From: an uncultured Acetatifactor sp. | GTDB lineage: Bacteria; Bacillota; Clostridia; Lachnospirales; Lachnospiraceae | DNA: 64,000 nucleotides | Assembly: GCA_944384205.1 (NCBI GenBank) | Contig: CALWSL010000002.1 | Location: 62,001-126,000 of the forward strand | Direction of reading: 5' to 3' | Shown here: piece after piece, positions 54,264-62,484 of the stretch | Numbering within the stretch: the first letter of the stretch is position 1 | How the letters are laid out: every line of letters begins with the position of its first letter | The notes under the pieces: generated by a model | What the model saw: the letters and a program-made list of their open reading frames with translations, nothing else | Told to the model about the DNA's origin: nothing | Databases searched by the model: none | Made by a program: the position numbers and the translations under genes

Positions 54264-55330
54264 TGCCAATGATCCAATTCTTCCTTTAGTACATTCAACA
54301 GTTGGTCCTCCGGCACCTTACGGACAATCTCACCTTTTTTTATCAGAAGTCCCTCGCCGACACCGCCTGCCACACCCAGATCAGCTTCTTTTGCCTCTCC
54401 CGGTCCGTTTACCACGCAACCCATGACTGCCACCTTGATATCCAGCGGGTAATCCTCCACCAGCTTCTCTACCCTGGTGGCAAGACCAATCAAATCAATC
54501 TGGGTTCTGCCGCAGGTGGGACAGGACACCACCTCGATACCGCCCTTTCGCAGCCCAAGCGTACGAAGAATCAGTCTCGCAGACTTGATTTCCTCCACCG
54601 GATCTCCTGTGAGAGATACGCGGATGGTATCGCCGATTCCCTGATGCAGAATCAGTCCCAGACCGATTGCCGACTTGATATTGCCGCTCTGCACCGTTCC
54701 CGATTCGGTGATACCTACATGCAGCGGATATATAGTCTTTCCTGCCAACAGCTCATGTGCCTTCACACACATCAGCACATCCGAGGATTTGATACTGATT
54801 ACCAGATTGTCATAGCCCAAATCTTCAATGATATGCACTTTATCCAAAGCGCTTTCCACAATGCCCTCTGCGGTGACGCCGTTATATTTTTCCACAAGCT
54901 GCTTTTCCAAAGAACCGCTGTTTACTCCCACACGGATAGGGATACCCCGCTCCTTTGCCACATCCACTACCGCTTTCACCTTATCCACGCTGCCGATATT
55001 GCCGGGATTAATGCGGATTTTATCCGCGCCGTTCTCCATAGCCGCGATTGCCATTTTGTAGTCAAAATGGATGTCCGCCACCAGCGGAATGTGAATCTGC
55101 TTCTTAATTTCGGCAATCGCCTTCGCCGCTTCCGGTGTGGGAACCGTACAGCGGATAATCTCACAACCTGCTTTCTCAAGCCGCAAAATCTGTGCCACTG
55201 TTTCTTTTACGTTTTCCGTCTTTGTATTTGTCATGGACTGAATCAAAATGGGATTGCCCCCGCCGATGACTCTGTCTCCAATCTGAATTACCTTTGTATG
55301 ATTTCTGAAGGTGCTGTTATCCTCGCTCAT
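54260..55330 (-). CDS. ispG: 4-hydroxy-3-methylbut-2-enyl diphosphate synthase
   Basis: 356 residues. TIM-barrel N-terminal part (VADIHFDYKMAIAAMENGAD, INPGNIG) and a C-terminal [4Fe-4S] domain with Cys270, Cys273 (SCPTCGRTQ), Cys305 and Glu312 (GCVVNGPGEAKEAD). It makes HMBPP in the MEP isoprenoid pathway. polC overlaps its end by four bases, a pairing common in Clostridia, where the two usually follow dxr and rseP; these are not in the window. Confidence 0.98.
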   Translation of the reverse strand: MSEDNSTFRNHTKVIQIGDRVIGGGNPILIQSMTNTKTENVKETVAQILRLEKAGCEIIRCTVPTPEAAKAIAEIKKQIHIPLVADIHFDYKMAIAAMENGADKIRINPGNIGSVDKVKAVVDVAKERGIPIRVGVNSGSLEKQLVEKYNGVTAEGIVESALDKVHIIEDLGYDNLVISIKSSDVLMCVKAHELLAGKTIYPLHVGITESGTVQSGNIKSAIGLGLILHQGIGDTIRVSLTGDPVEEIKSARLILRTLGLRKGGIEVVSCPTCGRTQIDLIGLATRVEKLVEDYPLDIKVAVMGCVVNGPGEAKEADLGVAGGVGEGLLIKKGEIVRKVPEDQLLNVLKEELDHWQ

Positions 55331-55422
55331 TTCCTCGCTCCTTATCCGGTTCGATATACTGCCGTCATAATATTATAGCGGATTTTATTGAAAAAGTATA
55401 CCCCTTCGAACAATATAACGGT

Positions 55423-56580
55423 TTATGTGGCAGCCTGACTCTTCCGGCAAAAATAACCGGGGCTTAACTGCTCTGCCCATCCCTGCATACATAACCGTAA
55501 GAGCATGGTATTGACCTGAACCGAGTTATCATTATCTGGCAGTTTTCCGACAATCTGCTCTAACGCCTGCGGATAGAAGTCAAGCGCCTCGTAAATTTGC
55601 AATAAATCGGGTGGAATATAGGGAATTGCTTCTCTCTGTTTATCCTCTCTCTGTTTCTCCTCCCCCATCGGATTTTCCTTTCTCCAAATACCCCTCTTTT
55701 TTTCCCACAAGGCAGTGATGTCCTCCAAAAATTCCTGCGGAGATAAAAGTACCCCTGCTCCCTGCCTTATCAGACTGTTGCAGCCGTCGCTTAACCTGTC
55801 GGTAATTCTGCCGGGCACTACATAAACCTCCCTGCCCTGCTCAAGCGCCATATCCACGGTAATCAGCGTGCCGCTTTTCCGCCTTGCCTCAATGACCACC
55901 ACCGCATCCGCAAGTCCGCTGACAATCCGGTTCCGCAGCGGAAAATGATGTGCCTTTGGCAGCACTCCCGGAGAAAAGATGGACAGGATTCCTCCCTGCG
56001 CAGCCAGCTTCTCATACAGCTTTTTATTCTGCGCCGGGTAACAGATATCCACTCCGCAGCCCAGCACCCCGAAGGAGGTTCCTCCCGCCGCAAGTGCCGC
56101 CTCCTGACTGATGCCGTCGATACCTCTTGCCATACCGCTTATAATCTGTACGCCCCTGCCGCCCAGATACTTTCCCAATTCCGCCGCCACATAGCTGCCG
56201 TATGGGGAACAATCCCTGGCACCGACAATTGCCACCGACATTTTATCCTGTTCAGGCAGCTTTCCTTTATAAAATACTCCATATGGCGCATCGGGAACCT
56301 CCCGGAGGCGTTGGGGATAGTCTTTCTCTTCCTTTGTCAGAAAAAAAATCTCCTGTGCACGCATCCTTTCATATTCCTCTTCTATATTCCACTGCGCTGT
56401 AGTCTGCTTTATACCCGCAAGCTGCTTTGCATTTAACACCTGCTGCCAGTTCTCCTCCCCTGCCTGATAAACGCCTCTTGCATCGCCTCCGCAGTGCTTT
56501 AACAGCCTTTCTATGCTTCTATCCCCGATTCCCGGCAGATTACACAGCCAATAGGCATATTTCTTTATTTCCTCTTTCAT
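55423..56580 (-). CDS. dprA: DNA-protecting protein DprA
   Basis: 385 residues from the ATG at 56580, which has GGGAGGAAGGG upstream and overlaps the comM stop (ATGA). The Rossmann core motifs VAIVGARDCSPYG, GGRGVQIISGMARGIDGISQ and SLRNRIVSGLAD-type phrase (here FPLRNRIVSGLADAVVVIEA) are clear, followed by a C-terminal winged-helix-like segment. It loads RecA on single-stranded DNA taken up during transformation. An N-terminal SAM/HhH-like region (NLPGIGDRSIERLL) is present. Confidence 0.95.
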   Translation of the reverse strand: MKEEIKKYAYWLCNLPGIGDRSIERLLKHCGGDARGVYQAGEENWQQVLNAKQLAGIKQTTAQWNIEEEYERMRAQEIFFLTKEEKDYPQRLREVPDAPYGVFYKGKLPEQDKMSVAIVGARDCSPYGSYVAAELGKYLGGRGVQIISGMARGIDGISQEAALAAGGTSFGVLGCGVDICYPAQNKKLYEKLAAQGGILSIFSPGVLPKAHHFPLRNRIVSGLADAVVVIEARRKSGTLITVDMALEQGREVYVVPGRITDRLSDGCNSLIRQGAGVLLSPQEFLEDITALWEKKRGIWRKENPMGEEKQREDKQREAIPYIPPDLLQIYEALDFYPQALEQIVGKLPDNDNSVQVNTMLLRLCMQGWAEQLSPGYFCRKSQAAT

Positions 56581-58151
56581 TCCCTTCCTCCCCAATATTC
56601 CAGCGTGGGACGATAGCACGCCGCCTCCAGCAGATGCTCTGCTGCAATCCGTTCCGCCCCTGCCAAATCCGCAATCGTCCGCGCCACCTTTAAAATGCGG
56701 TGATATCCTCTTGCACTTAAATTTAGAGATTTATAAATCTGCTCCATACACCGTGTCTCTTCCACTCCCAAAGAACAGTATTTCTCAATATCCGCTGCAT
56801 CCATCTCCCCGTTAAACTGTCTGCTGCTTCCTGAAACCTGCCCTTCTCTTCTCCGGAAACGCTTCTGCTGTATGGCTCTTGCTTTCATAACCCGTTCCCG
56901 TATTGCGGCGCTGCTTTCGCTTTTCTTTTCTGCATGCAGCGCCGTAATATCCACTTCGCGCAATTCCACGCACAAATCAATGCGGTCAAGAATGGGACCC
57001 GATACCCTTCCCATATACTTCTTCACCTGCGCCTGCGTACATCTGCATTTGTTGAGATTGGGATAATACCCACAGGGACAGGGATTCATGGCACACACCA
57101 GCATAACATCCGCCGGGTATGTCACGTTTCCGTTTGCCTTGGCTATCTGTACCCGCCGCTCCTCCAGGGGCTGACGCATACTGTCCAATATATTCCTTGA
57201 AAATTCAGGTAACTCGTCCAGAAACAGGACGCCTCTGTGAGAAAGGGAAAGGATACCCGGTTTGGGGTTTGATGTGCCGCCTGTCAGCGCCGCCATGGAA
57301 ACTGTATGATGAGGGCTCTGAAAGGGGCGCGAGGTGACCAGAGGTTCCTTTTCCCCCAGCATTCCCGCCACACTGAAAACCGAAGTCACCTCCAGGCTCT
57401 CCTCCAGTGTCAGCGGCGGCAGAATCCCCGGAATGCGTTTTGCAATCATGGATTTTCCTGCCCCCGGCGGTCCCACCAGCAGCAGATTGTGAAATCCCGC
57501 AGCGGCAATCTCTGCCGCCCGTCTCGCCGTCTCCTGTCCGCCAACCTCCGCAAAGTCAAAAAGATAGTCCGCTCTTGCGTCCGCAAACAATTTTGCGGTA
57601 TCCACACTGATACGGGGCAGAATGTCGTCCTGCTTATTACTCTTTTCCTGCAAAAAACAAAGCAGCTCCCTGATATCTCCCACCCCTCTTACGATAATTC
57701 CGGGTATCACCGCACCCTCCGGCGCATTCTCTCTGGGAACAATGCACTGTCTGACGCCTTGCTTTGCCGCCTCCTGCACAATAGGCAGTACGCCTTTCGC
57801 TTTCCTGACTTCGCCGTTTAGACCCAGCTCTCCCAGAAACAGGGTTTCTGATGTGGCTTCCTCCGAAAAGAACCCAAACGCCTGTAATACTCCAACCGCT
57901 ATAGGTAAATCAAACGCCGTTCCCTCCTTTTTGCAGTCAGCCGGGGACAGATTCACTGTGATATGAGTGGGCGGAATGTCAAATCCCGCATTTTTCAACG
58001 CCACCTGCACCCGCTCTTTGGATTCCCGCACCTCGCCGCTTAAAAATCCCACCATGCTAAAGCCCGGCAGTCCCGGCGCGATATCTACCTCCACACCGAC
58101 TAAACAGGCGTGCACGCCCAGCAGCGTTCCCGATGTAATTGTACTGTACAT
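56577..58151 (-). CDS. comM: YifB/ComM-family Mg-chelatase-like AAA+ ATPase
   Basis: 524 residues. N-terminal Lon-protease-like S5 domain (about 20-165, with LSPADCKKEGTAFDLPIAVG), central AAA+ domain with Walker A LVGPPGAGKSM (about 226-235) and Walker B VLFLDELPEF, and a C-terminal Mg-chelatase-type region with a Cys cluster (MNPCPCGYYPNLNKCRCT). Family members are hexameric helicases that help branch migration in natural transformation. It partners dprA in an overlapping pair. Confidence 0.95.
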   Translation of the reverse strand: MYSTITSGTLLGVHACLVGVEVDIAPGLPGFSMVGFLSGEVRESKERVQVALKNAGFDIPPTHITVNLSPADCKKEGTAFDLPIAVGVLQAFGFFSEEATSETLFLGELGLNGEVRKAKGVLPIVQEAAKQGVRQCIVPRENAPEGAVIPGIIVRGVGDIRELLCFLQEKSNKQDDILPRISVDTAKLFADARADYLFDFAEVGGQETARRAAEIAAAGFHNLLLVGPPGAGKSMIAKRIPGILPPLTLEESLEVTSVFSVAGMLGEKEPLVTSRPFQSPHHTVSMAALTGGTSNPKPGILSLSHRGVLFLDELPEFSRNILDSMRQPLEERRVQIAKANGNVTYPADVMLVCAMNPCPCGYYPNLNKCRCTQAQVKKYMGRVSGPILDRIDLCVELREVDITALHAEKKSESSAAIRERVMKARAIQQKRFRRREGQVSGSSRQFNGEMDAADIEKYCSLGVEETRCMEQIYKSLNLSARGYHRILKVARTIADLAGAERIAAEHLLEAACYRPTLEYWGGRE

Positions 58152-58254
58152 AAACAGATACCTCCTTGTTTTAATTGGAATTCATAATGGAAAATTTTTT
58201 GACTTTTTGATAATAAATTATATAGAGAAGAAAAATGAAAAAGAGTCCTGCAGC

Positions 58255-58282
58255 TCACCGCGGAGGAAATTCCTCCGGGTGA
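58255..58282 (-). terminator. Probable pilT terminator hairpin
   Basis: On the minus strand a 13-base-pair G/C-rich stem (58255-58282, one-base bulge, very short loop) lies just after pilT. The U-tract (58240s) follows only after some 14 bases, so termination efficiency is uncertain. Confidence 0.45.
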
Positions 58283-58296
58283 ATTACTGCCGCTTC

Positions 58297-59364
58297 TTAT
58301 ATTATAATGGAATCTAATCTGTTGTCCATGGCGTCGGCATTCCGGGCAAATTGAACAGCCATGGCACGGTCAATTCTGCCCTCCTGATAAAGCTGTGTAA
58401 TCGCTTCATCCATGGTAATCATCCCCATCTCACGGTTTTCCTGCATCACATCGTCAAGCCGATGGATATCTCCCTCCCGAATCAGGTTTCGTACAACAGA
58501 ATTGGCATGTAATACCTCAAACGCAGTCACACGGCTTTTTCCGTCTGCTGTAGGAATCAGCTGCTGCGAAATGACTGTTTCCAGTACATCGGCAAGCTGT
58601 ACACGAATCTGCTGTTGTTTATGAGGCGGAAAAACGTCTATCATGCGTTTCACGGTGTTTACCGCTCCAACGGTATGCAGTGCGGATAAAACCAGATGTC
58701 CCGTTTCTGCTGCGGTAATCGCCACACTGATGGTCTCAAAATCCCGCATTTCTCCCACCAGAATCACGTCGGGATCCTCCCTCAGTGCAGCGCGAAGAGC
58801 ACTGGCATAGTTCTCGGTATCAATACCGATTTCTCTCTGGTTCACCATGGACATCTTGTGCTGGTGCAGATATTCAATCGGATCCTCCAGAGTAATAATA
58901 TGGGCGTCTCTGTTCGTATTAATCTTATCAATAATCGCGGCAAGGGTAGTAGATTTCCCACTTCCCGCAGGTCCGCCAACAAGTATCAGTCCCTTTTTCC
59001 TGCGATACAGCTCTATCACGGAATCGGGCATCCCCAGTTCCTCAGGCTCCGGCACCTTGGTGTCAACCAGACGAAACGCCATCGCCACGGATCCCCGCTG
59101 CTTATAGGCATTCAACCGAAATCTTCCGCAGCCGGAGCTGGAAAAAGACATATCATACTCCCCGCGTTCTTCAAAACGCTCTATCTGTGCCTCCGTCATA
59201 ATAGAAATCAGCATGTCAAGCGTATCTGCCGGAAGCAGCTTCGGATAATCCATTGTAATCAGATTACCGTTCACCCGCATTTTCGGCGGAATACCAACGG
59301 TCAGGTGTACATCGCTGGCGCCCGCTTTCTTAGCAGCCGTCAAAATCTCTTCAATCGTAGACAT
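58297..59364 (-). CDS. pilT: Type IV pilus twitching motility ATPase PilT
   Basis: 355 residues: PAS-like N-terminal domain and the RecA-like ATPase with Walker A GPAGSGKST (about 131-139), Asp box ITLEDPIEYLHQHK, Walker B DPDVILVGEMRD and His box TGHLVLSALHTVGA. The motif RNLIREGDIHRLDDVM corresponds to the PilT-specific AIRNLIRE loop. It powers pilus retraction. No other pilus gene is in the window. The HD-GYP gene lies 11 bases upstream. Confidence 0.95.
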   Translation of the reverse strand: MSTIEEILTAAKKAGASDVHLTVGIPPKMRVNGNLITMDYPKLLPADTLDMLISIMTEAQIERFEERGEYDMSFSSSGCGRFRLNAYKQRGSVAMAFRLVDTKVPEPEELGMPDSVIELYRRKKGLILVGGPAGSGKSTTLAAIIDKINTNRDAHIITLEDPIEYLHQHKMSMVNQREIGIDTENYASALRAALREDPDVILVGEMRDFETISVAITAAETGHLVLSALHTVGAVNTVKRMIDVFPPHKQQQIRVQLADVLETVISQQLIPTADGKSRVTAFEVLHANSVVRNLIREGDIHRLDDVMQENREMGMITMDEAITQLYQEGRIDRAMAVQFARNADAMDNRLDSIII

Positions 59365-59375
59365 TCTATTTCCTC

Positions 59376-60467
59376 CTATGTATTAAATCCCGCCTTTTTC
59401 AAGGACTCAATATCCATAATATATCTGTTGTCCAGCGTCTTCATAATATCCACAATCCGGATATCGTCATTGTAGGGCAGGGAAAGATCCAAAATATGAT
59501 TGTCGTGGAAACACAATACCACAGGACGAAGAATATTATCTGTATTTTCTACTAATATCAACGCCTTATCCCCTGTGTTCAGCTCCACACTGACGCCGGG
59601 AAACAGAATTTTTATGGACTGAATCAGTGCGTGCACCACCTGAATATCATACATTTCAGGATTGTCTATAATCTTCTGTATTGCTATCACTTCGGATTTG
59701 CGTTCTCCGCCGAGACTCATCGCAGTCAGTTCATCATATCTGTTTGCAACCGCCAGAATCTTTTCTCCCATCAGCATTTTATGATTGGGAAGCTGCTCAG
59801 GCTCCTTCTCCTTTTTAACCGCCTGCGTACAAATACGTCTGACGCCCGCACCGTCTACACCAAAAACATTTTCCATCATTTCTGCAGATTTCATTGCTTC
59901 CGTATAAATCTGCATTTGTTCCTCTTCACTCAAATCATCACGATATGCCAGTCCGCCCCCAAGATGTACCTTGCCGATATCATGTACAAGCGCAGCAAGA
60001 ACCGTCTGGAACTGTTCTTCACGCTTCAGATTCAGCATATGCGACATCATCGTACACAAAATAGCCACATTAAGGGAATGTCTGTAAACATAATCATCCC
60101 TGCTGCGCAGATTCTGATAAAAATTAATCTTATTGTCCAGATGTCCAAAGTTTTTGATAATCATATTGGCAATCATCTGAAGCTTTGTATGTTTTTTCCC
60201 ATAGAGAATATTGTCAATCTCATCCTGAATGGAAAAAATCGTTCTGGTCTGAAAACGCTCAAATTCCAAATCCTCTACCGTCATAGGCGGAAGCGGTTCT
60301 GCCGGCTCCAAAATATAAATGCCCAGCAGACCAAAATTGCGGACACTGTCTATTGCAAGCGCGGAAAGTTTAGAATTTCGTTCAAATAAAAGGACTCCCT
60401 TTTTGCTGTAGATAGGACGCGCAAGGCGCATGCCTGTTTTTAAGTCCTCTGTTTTGACAAACTGCAT
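59376..60467 (-). CDS. Degenerate HD-GYP domain protein
   Basis: 363 residues from the ATG at 60467, with AAGGGAGA upstream; an in-frame ATG further up has no site. N-terminal DUF3391-like part (MRLARPIYSKKGVLLFERN), then an HD domain with RHSLNVAILCTMMSHML and VHDIGKVHLGGG. The family's HHExxDGxGYP element is absent, and the expected later metal-binding His residues are not seen, so phosphodiesterase activity is doubtful. It may bind c-di-GMP or partners. Likely co-transcribed with pilT. Confidence 0.85.
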   Translation of the reverse strand: MQFVKTEDLKTGMRLARPIYSKKGVLLFERNSKLSALAIDSVRNFGLLGIYILEPAEPLPPMTVEDLEFERFQTRTIFSIQDEIDNILYGKKHTKLQMIANMIIKNFGHLDNKINFYQNLRSRDDYVYRHSLNVAILCTMMSHMLNLKREEQFQTVLAALVHDIGKVHLGGGLAYRDDLSEEEQMQIYTEAMKSAEMMENVFGVDGAGVRRICTQAVKKEKEPEQLPNHKMLMGEKILAVANRYDELTAMSLGGERKSEVIAIQKIIDNPEMYDIQVVHALIQSIKILFPGVSVELNTGDKALILVENTDNILRPVVLCFHDNHILDLSLPYNDDIRIVDIMKTLDNRYIMDIESLKKAGFNT

Positions 60468-60506
60468 ACTATGTATCTCCCTTTTTTTATGATAAAAAAC
60501 TGTAAC

Positions 60507-60531
60507 AAAAAGGCAGAGCGCTTCCTCTGCC
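60507..60531 (-). terminator. Hairpin plus U-tract between sigK and the HD-GYP gene
   Basis: On the minus strand a 7-base-pair G/C-rich stem (arms 60525-60531 and 60512-60518) and U-rich 3' side. It is suited to terminate sigK transcription, yet it lies directly downstream of the predicted HD-GYP promoter, so it would also form the first structure of that transcript. Confidence 0.6.
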
Positions 60532-60541
60532 CTTGTTGTCA

Positions 60542-60570
60542 AGTATAACCTATTTGTAGGAAAATGACAA
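60542..60570 (-). promoter_or_regulatory. Promoter of HD-GYP-pilT
   Basis: Minus-strand -35 TTGTCA (60565-60570), 17-base spacer, -10 TATACT (60542-60547). Transcription would start near 60535, about four bases before the hairpin at 60531. Confidence 0.6.
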
Positions 60571-60610
60571 GAATTCTTTGTGCTATTTGCCCATGCTTTT
60601 TATCTTTCTC

Positions 60611-61249
60611 TCAATTTTCCGCTGCAAAGCCTTCTCTCAGCTTCTGCAGCGCTTTCTTCTCGATTCTGGAAACATAACTCCGGGAAATACCGAGACTGTT
60701 TCCGATTTCATTCTGTGTAATTTCCTCTGTCCCGTTCAGTCCGTAGCGCATGATGACTATTTCTTTTTCTCTCTCTGTCAGGCAGCGCTCCATCAACCGG
60801 ACCAGTTTTTCCCTCCTGCTGTTAAATTCCATCTTTTCGATAATATCAGGCTGCTGCTGTTCTATCACATCCATCAGGTGAATTTCATTTCCCTCTTTGT
60901 CCTGTCCGATAGGCTCAAAAAGAGATACCTCTCTGGAAATCTTCTTTTTGCTTCTAAGCAGCATCAGAAGTTCATTATCTATACATCGGCAGGCATATGT
61001 GGCAAGGCGCCCCTTACCAACATCAAAGGTATCCACGGCTTTAATCAGACCGATGCAGCCGATAGATATCAAATCTTCCATGTCTTCATCCACGTTCTGG
61101 TATTTCTTGGCTATATGTGCCACGAGACGCAGGTTTCTTTCCACCAGAATCTCCTTCGCCTGTCTGGCCTCCGAGACGGTGCCCTCCTTCAACAGACGGA
61201 TATATTTTGCTTCTTCTACCGCGGTTAAGGGTTTTTGGAAAGTTTTCAA
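60611..61249 (-). CDS. sigK: Sporulation-type sigma factor, SigK-like, without pro-sequence
   Basis: 212 residues starting with TTG at 61249 (GGAG seven bases upstream). Region 2 (ILVERNLRLVAHIAKKYQN, EDLISIGCIGLIKAVDTF), region 3 with the SigK phrase VSLFEPIGQDKEGNEIHLMD, and region 4 (EITQNEIGNSLGISRSYVSR) fit SigK better than SigE. Bacillus SigK has a ~20-residue membrane pro-sequence; here the in-frame codons upstream reach a stop (61271-61273) after seven codons, so none exists. It acts in the mother cell late in sporulation if the organism sporulates. A related constitutive role is possible. Confidence 0.85.
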   Translation of the reverse strand: MKTFQKPLTAVEEAKYIRLLKEGTVSEARQAKEILVERNLRLVAHIAKKYQNVDEDMEDLISIGCIGLIKAVDTFDVGKGRLATYACRCIDNELLMLLRSKKKISREVSLFEPIGQDKEGNEIHLMDVIEQQQPDIIEKMEFNSRREKLVRLMERCLTEREKEIVIMRYGLNGTEEITQNEIGNSLGISRSYVSRIEKKALQKLREGFAAEN

Positions 61250-61317
61250 AACAATCTCCGTGGATTTCTCTTAACCTTATTTTATGTGAAATTTCGTCCA
61301 CAAGTGCCTGTATCATG

Positions 61318-62472
61318 CTAATCAAACAAAAACTGTGCCATCACATAGTTACTGATATCCAGTCCCCTTTCCGTAAGAACAAGCCGCCTTCCCCGGTCTG
61401 CTTCCGGGTTTCTGTATTCCAGCAAGCCGTCTGCAATATTTTTTTCTATCACGGCGCCGTAGACCTCGGTAAGCGTCTTTCCAAAGGCATCCCAAAACCC
61501 ATTCTCTTCCACTCCTTCCGTCATACGAAGCCCCAAAAACAGAAATTCCTCCATCTGCTCTTTCTCGCTAAGCTCCTGTATATGTCCGCGGCAGCCGAGA
61601 GGGTTCGCCAGATAATCCGCAAGGCTTCGCCCGTTTTGAAACCGTTTATTATCCACAAGGGACGCCGCACCGATTCCAAAGCCTGCATACTCCACCCTGC
61701 GCCAGTATCCGCAATTATGCCGACAGGCATACCCCTCCTTTGCATAGTTGGATATCTCATACCTCTCATACCCGTGACGCTTCAACATCTCTTCCGTCCG
61801 CTTGTACATCTGCCGCTCACATTCCTCATCCGGCAGTTGCAAAGCGCCTTTTTTATCCATTTCCGCAAAAGGCGTTCCCTCCTCCACAATCAGACTGTAG
61901 GCGGAGATATGCGCGGGCTGTGGGGTCAGCTTAAGCACCTTTTCCAGTGTCAGACAGTAAGAATCCGTACTCTGTCCCGGAAGGGCGCTCATAATATCCA
62001 CATTGATATTGCAAAACCCCGCTTCCACCGCAAGGCGGTAGGTTTCCAGAAACTCCTGCCAGCTATGGATTCTGCCCAGACCTTTCAGTTCTTCATCATT
62101 TGCGGACTGCAGACCGATACTTAATCTGTTTACGCCCGCAGCAAAATACCGGTACAGTTTTTCTCCGTCCACGGTTCCGGGATTTACCTCTATGGAAATC
62201 TCTGCTTTCTCCGACACCGAAAAGCATTGATACACCGTTTCAAGCAGCCGTTCTATCCACAGGGCATTCACCACAGAGGGGGTTCCCCCTCCGATAAAAA
62301 CCGTGTCCACAAGATATTCCCGATACGTTTCCGCCCTTCCGCGTATTTCCTGTAATAATGCCTCCATATAAGCATCCTTGGTTTCCTCAGCCGCAGGTGC
62401 GGACAAAAAATCGCAGTAAAGGCATTTCCTTACGCAGAACGGTATATGAAAATATAATTCCAGCTTTTTCAT
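61318..62472 (-). CDS. hemW: Radical SAM heme chaperone HemW
   Basis: 384 residues with the radical SAM cluster motif Cys13-Cys17-Cys20 (CVRKCLYCDF), the GGGTPS motif and the SAM-binding SIEVNPGTVD. The C-terminal HemN-like domain is present. It lacks the extra N-terminal part of true HemN, so I call HemW. It is a cytosolic heme-binding protein. It follows lepA by 12 bases as in other Firmicutes. Confidence 0.94.
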   Translation of the reverse strand: MKKLELYFHIPFCVRKCLYCDFLSAPAAEETKDAYMEALLQEIRGRAETYREYLVDTVFIGGGTPSVVNALWIERLLETVYQCFSVSEKAEISIEVNPGTVDGEKLYRYFAAGVNRLSIGLQSANDEELKGLGRIHSWQEFLETYRLAVEAGFCNINVDIMSALPGQSTDSYCLTLEKVLKLTPQPAHISAYSLIVEEGTPFAEMDKKGALQLPDEECERQMYKRTEEMLKRHGYERYEISNYAKEGYACRHNCGYWRRVEYAGFGIGAASLVDNKRFQNGRSLADYLANPLGCRGHIQELSEKEQMEEFLFLGLRMTEGVEENGFWDAFGKTLTEVYGAVIEKNIADGLLEYRNPEADRGRRLVLTERGLDISNYVMAQFLFD

Positions 62473-62484
62473 CTCTTATCTCAT

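Noticed and set aside
54302-55378. 358-codon plus-strand frame
   Set aside because: Antisense to ispG, which is certain.
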